NCBI GenBank assembly: GCA_001600455.1
Contig: BCKC01000007.1
Location: forward strand, 3,474,019 to 3,538,018
Source: Endocalyx cinctus
Lineage: Eukaryota; Ascomycota; Sordariomycetes; Amphisphaeriales; Apiosporaceae
Direction of reading: 5' to 3'
Length of the DNA: 64,000 nt
Shown here piece by piece: positions 22,683 to 33,548 of the stretch. The position numbers and the translations under genes were made by a program. Numbering within the stretch: the first letter of the stretch is position 1; each line of letters begins with the position of its first letter. Below the pieces are notes generated by a model, which saw only the letters and a list, made by a program, of their open reading frames with translations, was not told the DNA's origin and made no database searches.

Positions 22683-23781
22683 AATAGGGGGGGTAAATGA
22701 CGTGCTAATGCTATGTCGCAGTAGGGAGAGTTAGTGCTCACTGCCAGACTGCCTAGAAAGTTCTATGGAGGTAAGTTGATAGGCAGCCTGGCATGTGGTT
22801 ACAGTGAATTACCCACCTAACCTGTTCTGTCTGTTACAATTAATTGATAAGAATGATTCTTACGGCTCGGGCTGTCATTTAAACTTACAGATGTACTTAA
22901 GTACATACCTACATACATGTAGGACTGGTAGAAAGGAACAGGGTCCGATAAGCGAAATTCAATTCAGTTCAATTCGGTCGAAAGAAACTTGATATCGTTC
23001 ATTGACGGCATCTAATCGCATAAAGCCAAATCTAGTTCATCTTTAAATTGCATGTGAGATTTCAAGGAAGAAAAATACCTATACGTACAAGTACTTGTAT
23101 AAGTATATAATGGATATGTATAGTGGGCGTATCTGTATTTTTCTCCCCGCGAACAGGGTTAATAAGATGGTATACATATACGAGATGGATACTCCATACA
23201 TCTACTCCGTACAAATAACCAAGATACAGTAAAATTAGACGATCTCCCACCATATCTTGACCCGCGCATTATCATCCCTTAATTGGTTCTTTTCTCCGTC
23301 GCTTGCCTCCATCAGTAAAAAGGAAAATGAGTTAAGTGAATATCGAAACAGTTTGTGAGTGATGGATACAGAATCAACGGTTCAAATTGTATAAATCGTG
23401 AAAGGGAGGAAAATAAAAGAAAATCAAAAGGGCTGAAAAATATATCTACTTGTACCCTACCACCGAGTCTGCGAGTAGGTATGGAGATAACGAAGTAGAA
23501 TTGGATGACACATCAAGGGCGCAATTGACGGAGCTCGGGGTTTGATGTATAAAGATAGCTTTTATTAAAAAGTGTCAACGATGCTTTATTTCAAGACAGA
23601 ATAAAACCTACGTTATTTTATAACTCGATACAAATATCGACATTTGATTCTTCAACGAGATTCAAGTTTACAAGTATGATCTAGGTTACCTACAATAGCA
23701 ACAAAGTCCAACCAGGAATGATGCTACATTCGTAACTACCTAAAACAAACAAGGTTCGTGTCATCACTCCTAGCCTCTTTT

Positions 23782-23822
23782 CCAATGAATGCATTGTTCA
23801 GCCAATCGTTACTATATAAATA
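23782..23822 (+). promoter_or_regulatory. CCAAT boxes and TATA box of glycosylase gene
   Basis: Two CCAAT pentamers (23782-23786 and 23802-23806) are followed by TATATAAATA at 23813-23822, about 240 bases before the chosen ATG. This arrangement argues that the ATG at 23785, which would give a longer in-frame protein, lies in the promoter and is not the start. Confidence 0.5.
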
Positions 23823-24060
23823 TACATACATATACATTTCGCATATCTTCAAAGCTTTTTCATCCAACTGGATTTCAGGTTCCATTTCGGCTGCCAACAT
23901 CCAGCGCCAATCACGAGACCCATCATCTCATCATCTTCCCAGCCTTGGACTCCATCTTACTACTAGAGCAGCCATTCTCACCTCCTCAACTAAAAGTTTT
24001 CACACACATCTGTTCAATCTGGTGACAGCTAGCCCCAATCCTCCCCGCCGATCAGCTGCT

Positions 24061-25320
24061 ATGTCAACTCGCCGGTCGGCGCGATTGAGCGCCATCTCTG
24101 CAACCGAAAAGTCGGTGGCATCACCTGCCTCCGCCGCCACGGCCACCGTCGTTTCTCCCCCTTCTGCCGCTACTCCACTTGCTGCCCCACCGCCGCAAGC
24201 AGCGCGAGGACGGAAGAGAAAGGCAGTGACGGCGGGAAACGAAGAAAAAATAGAAGCAGCTGAAGCAGAAGTACCGACGACGCCCAGGAAGAAAAGGCAG
24301 CCTCGGAAGAAATCCTCTGCTGCTGTTGCTACCGCTACCGCTACCGCCACTTCTCCCGCCGATAAGACAAAGACGGTGACAACGCCTAAACCAAAATCAC
24401 GCGCCGTAGACAGGCTCGTGGACCCTCGAGGCACGAACGCGCCCCTGCTCTCGCCGGAGACGTCTCGGGTCGTGACGCACCAAGCGTCGTCGTCGTCGTC
24501 ATCATCACCCTTGAAAAAAGTCTCGTCTTCCTCGGGCTCGATCCCTAAACCCCCGGGAGCGACGACGGCGGCCGACCTTCTCGAAGTCGCCAACGCCTAC
24601 CTGATCTCGGTGGACGAGCGGCTGGCGCCCATCGTCGCCAACAACCGCTGTCACGTGTTCTCGCCCGAAGGGCTCTCGGAAAAAGTCGACCCCTTCGAGG
24701 CCCTCTGCAGCAGCATCATCTCCCAGCAGGTCTCGGGCGCGGCCGCCAAATCTATCAAGAGGCGGTTCGTCGAACTGTTTTTCCCTCCTCCTCCGGAAGA
24801 AGAAGAGCAGGAGGAGGGAGAAAAACGGGAAGACGGGGAAGGAAAAAGCAGCGGCAGAAGAAGAAAATTCCCTCAACCGTCCGAGGTGGCGGCCTGCCCG
24901 ATCGAGAAGCTCCGCACGGCGGGCCTCTCCCAGCGCAAAGCCGAGTACGTGTCCGGGCTGGCGGAGAAGTTCGCGTCCGGCGAGCTGACGACGTCCCTCC
25001 TGGCCGACGCCTCGTACGAGGACGTCCTGGAGAAGCTGATCGCGGTGAGGGGCCTGGGGAAGTGGTCGGTGGAGATGTTCGCGTGCTTCGCGCTCAAGCG
25101 GCTCGACGTCTTCTCGCTGGGCGATCTCGGCGTGCAGAGGGGCATGGCCGCTTTCGTCGGCCGGGACGTCGCCAAGCTCAAGAGCAAAGGCGGCAAGAAC
25201 AAGTACATGTCCGAGGCGGAGATGAAGGAGATCTCGGATAGGTTCGCCCCGTATCGCAGCTTGTTTATGTGGTACATGTGGAGGGTGGAGGAGACGGACG
25301 TTAGCACCCTGGAGGATTGA
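24061..25320 (+). CDS. DNA-3-methyladenine glycosylase, AlkA/Mag type
   Basis: A single exon of 419 residues. The N-terminal 150 residues are Ala/Ser/Lys/Arg-rich and disordered, with nuclear-localisation-like KKRQPRKK. Then comes the HhH-GPD fold: FEALCSSIISQQVSGAAA, an acidic Pro/Glu-rich insertion at about residues 241-270, the CPIEKLRTAGLSQRKAEYV segment, and the helix-hairpin-helix VRGLGKWSVEM. The catalytic aspartate is Asp355 in SLGDLGVQRG. The enzyme excises alkylated purines in base excision repair in the nucleus. I start at 24061 (MSTRRSARL), because the in-frame upstream extension overlaps a TATA box and CCAAT boxes and reads as spacer. Long antisense ORFs over this gene reflect its GC-rich codons only. 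Confidence 0.88.
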   Translation: MSTRRSARLSAISATEKSVASPASAATATVVSPPSAATPLAAPPPQAARGRKRKAVTAGNEEKIEAAEAEVPTTPRKKRQPRKKSSAAVATATATATSPADKTKTVTTPKPKSRAVDRLVDPRGTNAPLLSPETSRVVTHQASSSSSSSPLKKVSSSSGSIPKPPGATTAADLLEVANAYLISVDERLAPIVANNRCHVFSPEGLSEKVDPFEALCSSIISQQVSGAAAKSIKRRFVELFFPPPPEEEEQEEGEKREDGEGKSSGRRRKFPQPSEVAACPIEKLRTAGLSQRKAEYVSGLAEKFASGELTTSLLADASYEDVLEKLIAVRGLGKWSVEMFACFALKRLDVFSLGDLGVQRGMAAFVGRDVAKLKSKGGKNKYMSEAEMKEISDRFAPYRSLFMWYMWRVEETDVSTLED

Positions 25321-28300
25321 ATGAGTGGGGTAATCCAAGGGGAGGGGAGGGCGGGGCGTGAACGGATGATGATGAAAACGAGGAGGATGACGATGCCGTG
25401 CAGAGAATCTTTACGGGATCCCTGGCGCTCGCTGTACACGATCGCTGTACGCTTACGTACTTACGTACGAGAGAAGACTACGAGAGAAAACGCATATATT
25501 ATCGAGGTTACTACGTAGGTAGGGCATACGTGACGGTATGTGGGGAGTCTCCCCCATACGCTATTCTCTATATCGGGTATAAGATCGATCACCAAATTCT
25601 TTCTTCAGTGGCGGTGCAAAATATGTACGTATACCTGTAGGCGTGAAAGCGAAAATACAAGCCCAGAAGCCGGGAGACATGAGAAGAGAGGCGGTGCCTC
25701 GGTTCATCGTGTACAAAATAACAAACGTCATTGTTTTCAAGTTCTGCACGCCGCCCGATCGTAGATACGAGATGTTGACAAATAGTTACATGTTACGCAG
25801 CAAAACAGCCCAGATGTTTAATTCGGTTGAAACCAAGTCGATTCATCGAAAGCGATCATATCATGCCAAATATTAAGTTCATATGGAAGAATCAAACCAA
25901 GGCTTTTTTAGCTACTCAACTACGTAGTTGAATCTTACGAGTTTAAGAGAGAGTCGATTCATAATAATGAGACGGAAAACTAAAGGGGTGACGGCTGCTT
26001 TAAATATATTTTGTAGTAATTACGGTATATAGCGCCGTTGATCTTCTTCTCGTCCGTTGTGTTTTAAAAGTGAGATAGTCGACTAATTTGTACGACCTAT
26101 CTATCGATCGCTTCCAATGACGGGCCTTGAAAGGCGCAGCTAGCCGGCGAAAGACATTGGCTGTAGTTAGGTAGGTAGTGCCGGTTCACGGAACCGTCCG
26201 TTAATGTAGAGAAACGGGGTATTTTATATACACTACACAATAGTCTCTAGGTATGTACACCTTATATACATATTTATATTGATATATATGCCGATGTGTT
26301 CTGATCCATACGTTTTACTTGGTTGGTTGGCTGGACGGCTTATAAGATTTGAATGTCTCAAGTTAACGAAGAAAGCCAAATGAGTAGGCAGCGTGGTGTG
26401 TATGCAACCCAGAAAGCAAGTATGCGCCGAAAAGGAGGATGGAAGGACAATGGTTGGTCCAAACCAAATTAGCAAATAAAATTGACAAATTCGACTCTAG
26501 AACCATCTACGATTCTTTGGAAAGAAAATATGGTTCATATACATCTGTATATATAGATATTTATCCCCTTACGCAAAACCTTCCATGCGCATATTTTCTA
26601 TATAAAGGCGTTTAAGAGTGCATTCGCACTAATGATATATGTAATACATTAAAAAAAAAAAAAAATAAAAGGTATGATAGGCCAACACTGGCCCGACGCA
26701 CGACAACACTGACGCGTCAAAGTCGATCGACTGCTTTAGCGTATTGCATGCCGTGCAATGAGGCAAGCTAGAAATGAGTGCGTCGTGTCGGTCTACGGAT
26801 AGGCACGTGCCCTTTTTGATGCCGTAGTTTTTATTTGTGAACAAAGCAACAAACTTTATGATACAAAGGGGAATTCCATACAATTATATGACTTGCCTTC
26901 TTTTTCTTTTTCTTTTAGCCTCTTTGGAAAATAGGAAGAAAGTATGGCAGCATATGTTGTGTAAAAGATGGCTTCAATGCCGACGAGGGCGATGAAACAG
27001 GGCTTAGACCGTCGGCATGGTTTTATTTTATAATTCTTCACTGCAGAATATGGGCTTAAAATATTGATTGCACAGGAAAAAAGAAAAAGCAAAACGTGAA
27101 AAAAAAAAAGGTAAATAAAATAAAATGCATTAGCCTGTGTCGATCATAACATGTTGATCAACCGAAACAATTATGTTTCGAGACGGTGGGCGATGACGCA
27201 GTACGTCGGTTTGAGGTTTTTCTTTTACCCTTTTTGCAATCCTCAATTCACCCTTTCCATGACCCGGTTTTAGGAGAGTGGAATTTCCATGACGAAATAG
27301 TCGTAGTATATAGTTAGATCAGAATGTCTTGGTTCTAAGCAGAGATATGAATTTGACACGGGAGTACCTCCGGAGTGTACGAAGTGTTATTCTTTTTTTA
27401 ATGCAGTTTGCTTCGTGTTCCCCCATCACGCACTGCTTAGGTAGTGAAAAACACCAGTAGGCATGCTAGATAAACTGGGGCATAAAAAGAAATGCGTAAG
27501 CAGTTCACGCCACATTTCGAGATGTATGGGTGACCCGTGAATTCCGAATGGTTGATATGGAAAAAAAAAAAAAAAGCTTACCTCTCCATCACTTGGACTG
27601 GGACAGAACGAAAAGAAATATTAAGCGTTTATATGCATAGGTGAAGATGGAATATGACTAGAAGGTAACTAGAAAGACACGGAGCATAATATACAAAGTA
27701 GTATAAGCAAGATGTGATATAAAAAGGAAGAAAAAAGAAATAAGATTGTCGACGATGAATTAACCGTACATATATCTGCTTGGCATTTTCGTCTGTAATG
27801 TAGTGAACATACATATATTTACACAGTAGTGTATGTGTGTATGTGTGTATGTGTACATATAGTACGCAGCAGCTGTATGTATATCTCTCTCCTTTTTTTT
27901 TTATCTCTTTAAATCATGGTTGGCCGTAATTGGCGTACTGCATAAAGCTTATTTCCTACGCAAATGGTGATTCGTAGATAGCGATTAACATCTGATTGGG
28001 GGTCAGGGTAGATATCCCATGGATAGTACGAGTATGTATACATGTCCGCGGATGGTAATGATCTAGAAACTAAACTTGACTTGACCGAGTTCCCCATCCA
28101 GTATACTGTAAACTAAATAGGTCCAGCGATTTGGGGAAATTATGATGGATAATCCTCCCCCAAAACTGCAGTTCAATAATTATGTATGGAGTATTATCGC
28201 GTCTGTTCTTATAGCGCACTGTACTCCTTTTTTTTTTTTTTTTTTCCCTCTCTTCTTCCCCCCTCTCTCCCTCTCTCTTTTCTTCTTCTTATATGTATTG

Positions 28301-30985
28301 TCGCCTATCGTTATCATGACGAAGCGACGGGTTCGAGACCATGATAACCTAGTAACCGTTGATGACCAAATCGGAAGATATGTCACGCCCACTGTGACGG
28401 CGACGGTATGAATAAGTGGGAATTGGACTTTACTAAAAACAAGCTATCGCAGGTGAGGACGTGGCTCCATGGTTATTAGGAGGTTATGCCTTGAAATTGG
28501 GAGGGTAAAGTGTGGCTTAGTTGATGGTCGATTATCGAACTAATAGGTTAATATCCTGTTTAGGTTAGATTAATATGAAATGCACGCTGCACTATCTTGC
28601 GTATTGGAGATCTCGCCGTGGGATGGGCCGGATATCTGTATCATCATCATACAATTGATGCAACTAAGGAAAAGTAGCGGCAGGGATAGCGGAGGGATAT
28701 TGCTTGGCTTTTCGTCTTATATCCCTGCTTCCCGAGCAAGAACATGGAAATAGCAATTTCGCCAATGGAATGAATTTTATTCGAATGTTACTATTTTATA
28801 CGTATACTAGGTACCTAACTCGGTATGCGTACTATGTCCTTGTATATAGTACGGGGTATGCTAGGATTCAATTTACACGGTGAAAATAGTAGCGTAGATA
28901 GGCAAAACAGAACGGTATGATTAGTGTACACAGTAGAGGGCGAGAGAAGACGGTGCGAAAGGATGTAAATGCATCCTTATATGTATATACGTACCGCAAC
29001 ATAATAAGGATAGCTCAAGAAGGAGAATATGATTAACGCGGAAGAGCGAAAGAAATAGATCATATCCATGGATATTCCATACAAATAATTCGTATATTGA
29101 TGATGACCAAAATGACGACGATATTGACGATAACCTAATGATATGTACTAGTTATTAGTCGGGCTACTACTGTATTGTGAGTTAAGTACTGTACAGTAAT
29201 AGTAGGGTACAGTATGAAGCATTAAAAAATAACATAGCGATGAGCAAGGAGTATCGTATCGCATCGACGATGAGTAATATCAGGTAGACGTACTATGTAT
29301 GTAGATAAATTGAATACTTCATTCAGCTTAGAGCGTACGATTTTAAAAAAAAAAAAAAGTACCAAAATATTTATCAGAATATCCTTGCTCTTTGAGGTCT
29401 TCCTTGAATAACTCCTATCCAAAGTGGATCTATCTCCTAATATTTCCAGTAGACTAATTCAAACCAACCAACCAGATCATCAAGCCTTGGCCGGCATCTC
29501 CTTTTTTTTTATTGTCATAATATTTATTTCATTCTCATTACACGGTTCCCTCCTTAAAAAGTGAGTACGACATATACTTAAAAGACTAATAAAATACCTA
29601 GGTACATAAGTACTAGTAAAAAAAAAAAAAAAAAAAAAGGTACTTAGGTACAAAGGCATCGACACACGCCATCCCATCCCATCCATACATTTCAAGCTTG
29701 GAAAGTCGAATTCCAAAACGTTTCGGCTTTTCTCCTTCTCTCTCTCTTCTTTCCCATTTTTCTAAACAACCTCCTGTTATTCCTCAACCTTTCTTCCCAT
29801 TCGGATTCATTCGTTTTGTCAATATTCTATCATAATAGAGGAAAAGCACTCGCTCAATAGCTTCCTCGTTTTTCTTTTTTCCCCCTTCTTAATATTATAA
29901 AATAAAAAAAACCCTTTCCAACAACATTTGTTTGTTTATAACTTCGACCCGTGTCCTATCTAGTTCGATTTCTATCTACGCAACAATTGTCTCGATAATT
30001 CCTCTGGTTCGTCGATAAAATATTTGGCTTGCTTGGTTTCTGAAGGAAAAGAAAAAGGTCCATCAGAAAAAGAAATTTTCGCGAGATTCCTGATAATTCT
30101 AATCTCGATAATTTTACCTGTATAAAATAAAAAAAAGGTATGTTTTTTGACGAATAATTCGTTTTTACACCAAGTCGAAATCGACGATATCCCCAATTCG
30201 CTACACGCCACCTGAATGGACGATGGAAGAGGGCGGTGCACGTATACGTATAATTTTCAATTGAAAAATCCAATTGCAAATACGCGTATACTGTAACCGT
30301 GGGTCTTAACCGACTTCCCGATCACGTATTGTATGTCCCATCAGTACTATACATACAGTGTAGATGACCAATGATGATCATTTCTGTCAATTCTGTTCAA
30401 AGGAAGTGACCGATCGGATATTGGGACATTCGCGTACATGTATATATATGTCTGCGAGCTGCAACTACGAGTTGGGGGGCAACGGCGTGGGCAAACTTTA
30501 CCGTACAGTCATTCGCGCATCTATCCCTTGCACATTTTCACAAGACACATCCTTTCACAACATTACAAACAAGTCGAAATATCCACACGGTTGGGCTATC
30601 ATTTCATTACCTTTCAACGTAACTTGAAACTTCCTTTCTTGTTTCGTCTTGGGTACATGTTATTTGTTACTGCCTAATTCTCTCGTCGCGGTAATTGCCA
30701 AGTTGGATTTTTCTGAACTATACCTCAAGTATTCAGAGACTGTCTAAATTTTTGCCTCGCTACACCCAATTCTCTCTCTTCACGGAGCATACTTTTTTCT
30801 CTCCTTTTTTGGGAGGGTTTTCGAACAGTCACCATCGCCTGTCTGTTCAGACTTGCTCGTTCTGATCTTTTACCCATTTTTCCTTCCCCAGCCTTCATCA
30901 CCCATTTTCCCGTATTTTATTTTTCTACTCATTCAACTTTAGAGAAGCGCACCCGTCTAATTTTCTCTGCTCAGGAATATTCAAG
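25321..30985. other. gene-poor 5.7 kb region
   Basis: The longest gene-free stretch of the window. Small ORFs are low in complexity or random. It contains TG/TATG repeats near 27828-27860, a T/C run near 28229-28290, poly-A or poly-T runs near 26651, 27109, 27560 and 29618, and single CCTAGGTA copies near 28808 and 29598. The last 250 bases are the pyrimidine-rich leader of ECM33. No transposon remnant or RNA gene was recognised. Confidence 0.55.
30750..30985 (+). promoter_or_regulatory. pyrimidine-rich promoter/leader of ECM33
   Basis: The sense strand is strongly enriched in C and T (TCTCTCTCTT, TTTTTTCTCTCC) up to the start codon context TCAAGATG. CT-rich leaders of this kind are common before highly expressed genes of filamentous ascomycetes. 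The transcription start itself is not determined. Confidence 0.35.
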
Positions 30986-32248
30986 ATGTTCAGCCAACGT
31001 TTCGTTCCCGCCGTTGCGGCTTTGAGCATGGCCTCTGGTAAGATACATTCTTGGCACTTCTCGATTAAATTATGTATCTAACGGCGCGGTTTAATAGGTG
31101 TTTTGGGTTTGGGCTGCAGCGATGCCACCGTCACGATTGCGTCGGCCGCCGATGCTACTCAAGCCGCTGACTGCACCACGATCAAGAACAATGTTCTCAT
31201 CACCACTACCGCCGGTACCGACCTCGATCTCAGCGGTTCCCTCACTAAGATTGGTGGTGACCTTACCTGCCTTAACAACGGTGACCTCTTGAGCTTGAAG
31301 AGTACTTCGTTGGAGTCCATCGGCGGTGTTTTCAAGCTGAACAACGTTACCAAGCTCAGCTCCCTTACATTCACCTCGCTCAGCTCCGTTGGTTCTATCG
31401 ACTGGGCTACCTTGAACGCCCTTCCCGAGCCTACTTTCGGAAACCCTGGTATCACTGAGGCCGAGAGTGTTGTGATTGCCGATACTTTCCTTGAGAACCT
31501 GGACGGTATCAATGTTCAGTCGGTCACCGACATGAACATCAACAACAACCGCCGATTGACCTCGTTCTCTACTAGCATCAAGAGCTTGTCCAACACCCTC
31601 ATTGTCCAGGCCAACGGTCTCAACCTGACCATGGAGATGCCCAACCTCGAGTGGATCGCCAACATGACCATCAGCAACGTCACCGCTTTCTCCGTTCCCT
31701 CCCTCAAGGCCGTCAACGGATCCATGCGTTTCGACTCGAACTACTTCACCACCTTCATCGCCCCTAACTTGACTGAGATCCAGACCGGTGATCTGTCGTT
31801 CGTTAGCAACCCCGACTTGACCAACATCTCCCTTCCCGGCCTCGAGTCCGTCGGTGGTGGTTTCACCATTGCCAACAACACCGCCCTCCTCAAGCTCGAT
31901 GGATTCTCCGGTTTGACCGAGGTTGGTGGTGCTATCAAGCTCCGAGGTAACTTCGACTCCTTCGCCTTCGGCTCCCTCAACGACGTCAAGGGTACCATGG
32001 ATGTTGTCAGCACCGAGGATATCACCTCGTCTTGCGACACCATCTCCAGCCTCTCCGGCAACGTCATCCAGGGTGGTCTGACCGAGTGCAAGGGTAACGT
32101 GGCCAACGCCAACAACGACACCTCCGACGCCAGCAGCGACGGTAGCAGCTCTGGGGACGACAAGAACGCTGCTTCTTCTGTGAAGATCAGCACCACCGCC
32201 CTCGTTACCCTGGCTACCCTCGGTGCTTTCATGACCGCGTTCTTGTAA
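30986..32248 (+). CDS. ECM33: GPI-anchored cell wall organisation protein Ecm33
   Basis: Two exons, 30986-31037 and 31098-32248, with a 60-nt intron inside the signal-peptide region, give 400 residues. The N terminus is a secretion signal (FVPAVAALSMASGVLGLG). The body is a receptor-L-domain / leucine-rich-like repeat of Sps2-Ecm33 type, with repeated units such as LTKIGGDLTCLNN and LESVGGGFTIANN, and about nine N-glycosylation sequons. A Ser/Asp-rich linker precedes a hydrophobic C-terminal tail (TTALVTLATLGAFMTAFL) that fits a GPI attachment signal. The protein is expected at the plasma membrane and cell wall, where Ecm33 is needed for wall integrity. Length and order match the family closely. 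Confidence 0.93.
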
Positions 32249-33548
32249 GGTGATGGAAGTGGTGTGATTTAAAAGGACGGTGGCGTTGGGTCAAATTTTT
32301 TTCTGTCACTAATACTGTTTTTGTCAAACGGCCGCAATCCCGAGGCTGGTTACGTACGTACAAGGAAAACCCGTTAGATTTAATACTGAAGCATGTGTTG
32401 TTGGGACGTTTGGTTCTTCTTGACTTCGTGACGCTCCTTAGCAGAAAAAGAAAACAGACGCGTACCCGCCCTTTCGCCCTTCGTATTCAATCTAGCCCAT
32501 CAAAATGATTGAATCTTCCATTTCCGAGTTGAAGTCCTTAAAATCTGGGGTCGATAACAACGGCGCCGCGATCAGTTTGAGGAATGAGTAATATTGAGGT
32601 ACTTCCAGAAGACCATACGAATGGATGAGCACTTCGGGAATGGGGCGTGATGGATCATTCTACAAAAGCCCAGCAGACGTCTTTGTCATTGTGTCGCAAA
32701 TGGGATTATGTCAAGGTTTCTCCTTTGTTTCTAATCATCTGTTTTTCCTTTGCGTCGCGTGTGATTTTATTTTCGAGGCCGGCAATTATATGCCTCATGG
32801 GGGAATTCTTGTTTTTTTAATGCATTAGAAGAAAACGACTGACTGACTAACTACTAACCTGGGTTTGTGTGTATCGTATTTGTCTTTAGTTAATTAATTA
32901 TACTTTTGTCTCTCTGTATCTTGACTTGTCTTCCGCATATGATTTAATTCAAGGTCAATATAGTTGGCTAGTGAAGTTTTCTTTTCTTTTTGTGTACACT
33001 TGCCCGAGGTAAGGTAATTGAGTTGTACGTAGAGGAGAGGGAGAGAAACATAAGATTTGACTCGATGCATACTGCCATAAGACGTTACCTGCGTCGTATT
33101 ACGCTACCATCCTGTCGTGATTTATTTACGGGACGCGATGCAGATACCCGGTTCTGATAAAGTACTGAGTACCACCCGCAGGGAAGTGTTTTTTTTTTTA
33201 AAAAAAAAGAGGTAGTACGAATAGCATGGAGATAAGTAAGGCCGTGATGGTTTATGGTTTTGTATGTACGTATATAGGTAATTGTTTATTGTCAAGAATG
33301 TCGGGATCATTTCTCATCTTCGACTCACACACGATTCTTCTAGGTAAGGGTTTTTACCAGTAAGATAGAAGGAGGTAGAAAGTTAAAGTAGAGAGAGGGG
33401 GGTGAAGGGAGTAGCATGTATCCGAATTCCCCTCCCCCCTTTAACACAGCCTTGAATATTAGTTCTATAGTATTTTACTATAAGTGGTGTAAAGCTTCTA
33501 CTCTATCTATTTAGAGTAGGGAAAGACGGGATCTCTTCCTCAGTCCTT
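32249..33548. other. intergenic region between convergent genes
   Basis: The 3' flanks of ECM33 and the SPF45-like gene. Nothing protein-like or RNA-like was recognised. Confidence 0.6.

Larger units (their letters stand above)
21779..24060. other. intergenic region between divergent genes
   Basis: Between MNN9 (-) and the DNA glycosylase gene (+). It holds CCTAGGTA clusters near 22455-22525 and 22640-22682, A-rich runs, and a core promoter near 23780-23825. No gene was found. Confidence 0.6.

Noticed and set aside
23785..24060. Upstream in-frame extension of the DNA glycosylase.
   Set aside because: It overlaps two CCAAT boxes and a TATA box, and reads as non-coding spacer; the ATG at 24061 is better.
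24000..25338. Long minus-strand ORFs (197 and 277 codons) over the DNA glycosylase gene.
   Set aside because: They are shadows of a GC-rich coding exon; their composition is His/Arg/Leu-rich without domains, while the plus strand shows a complete HhH-GPD fold.
30364..30627. A short ORF with a CxxC...HxxxxC pattern resembling a zinc finger.
   Set aside because: It is isolated, has no further domain features, and lies in the ECM33 upstream region; the spacing can arise by chance.
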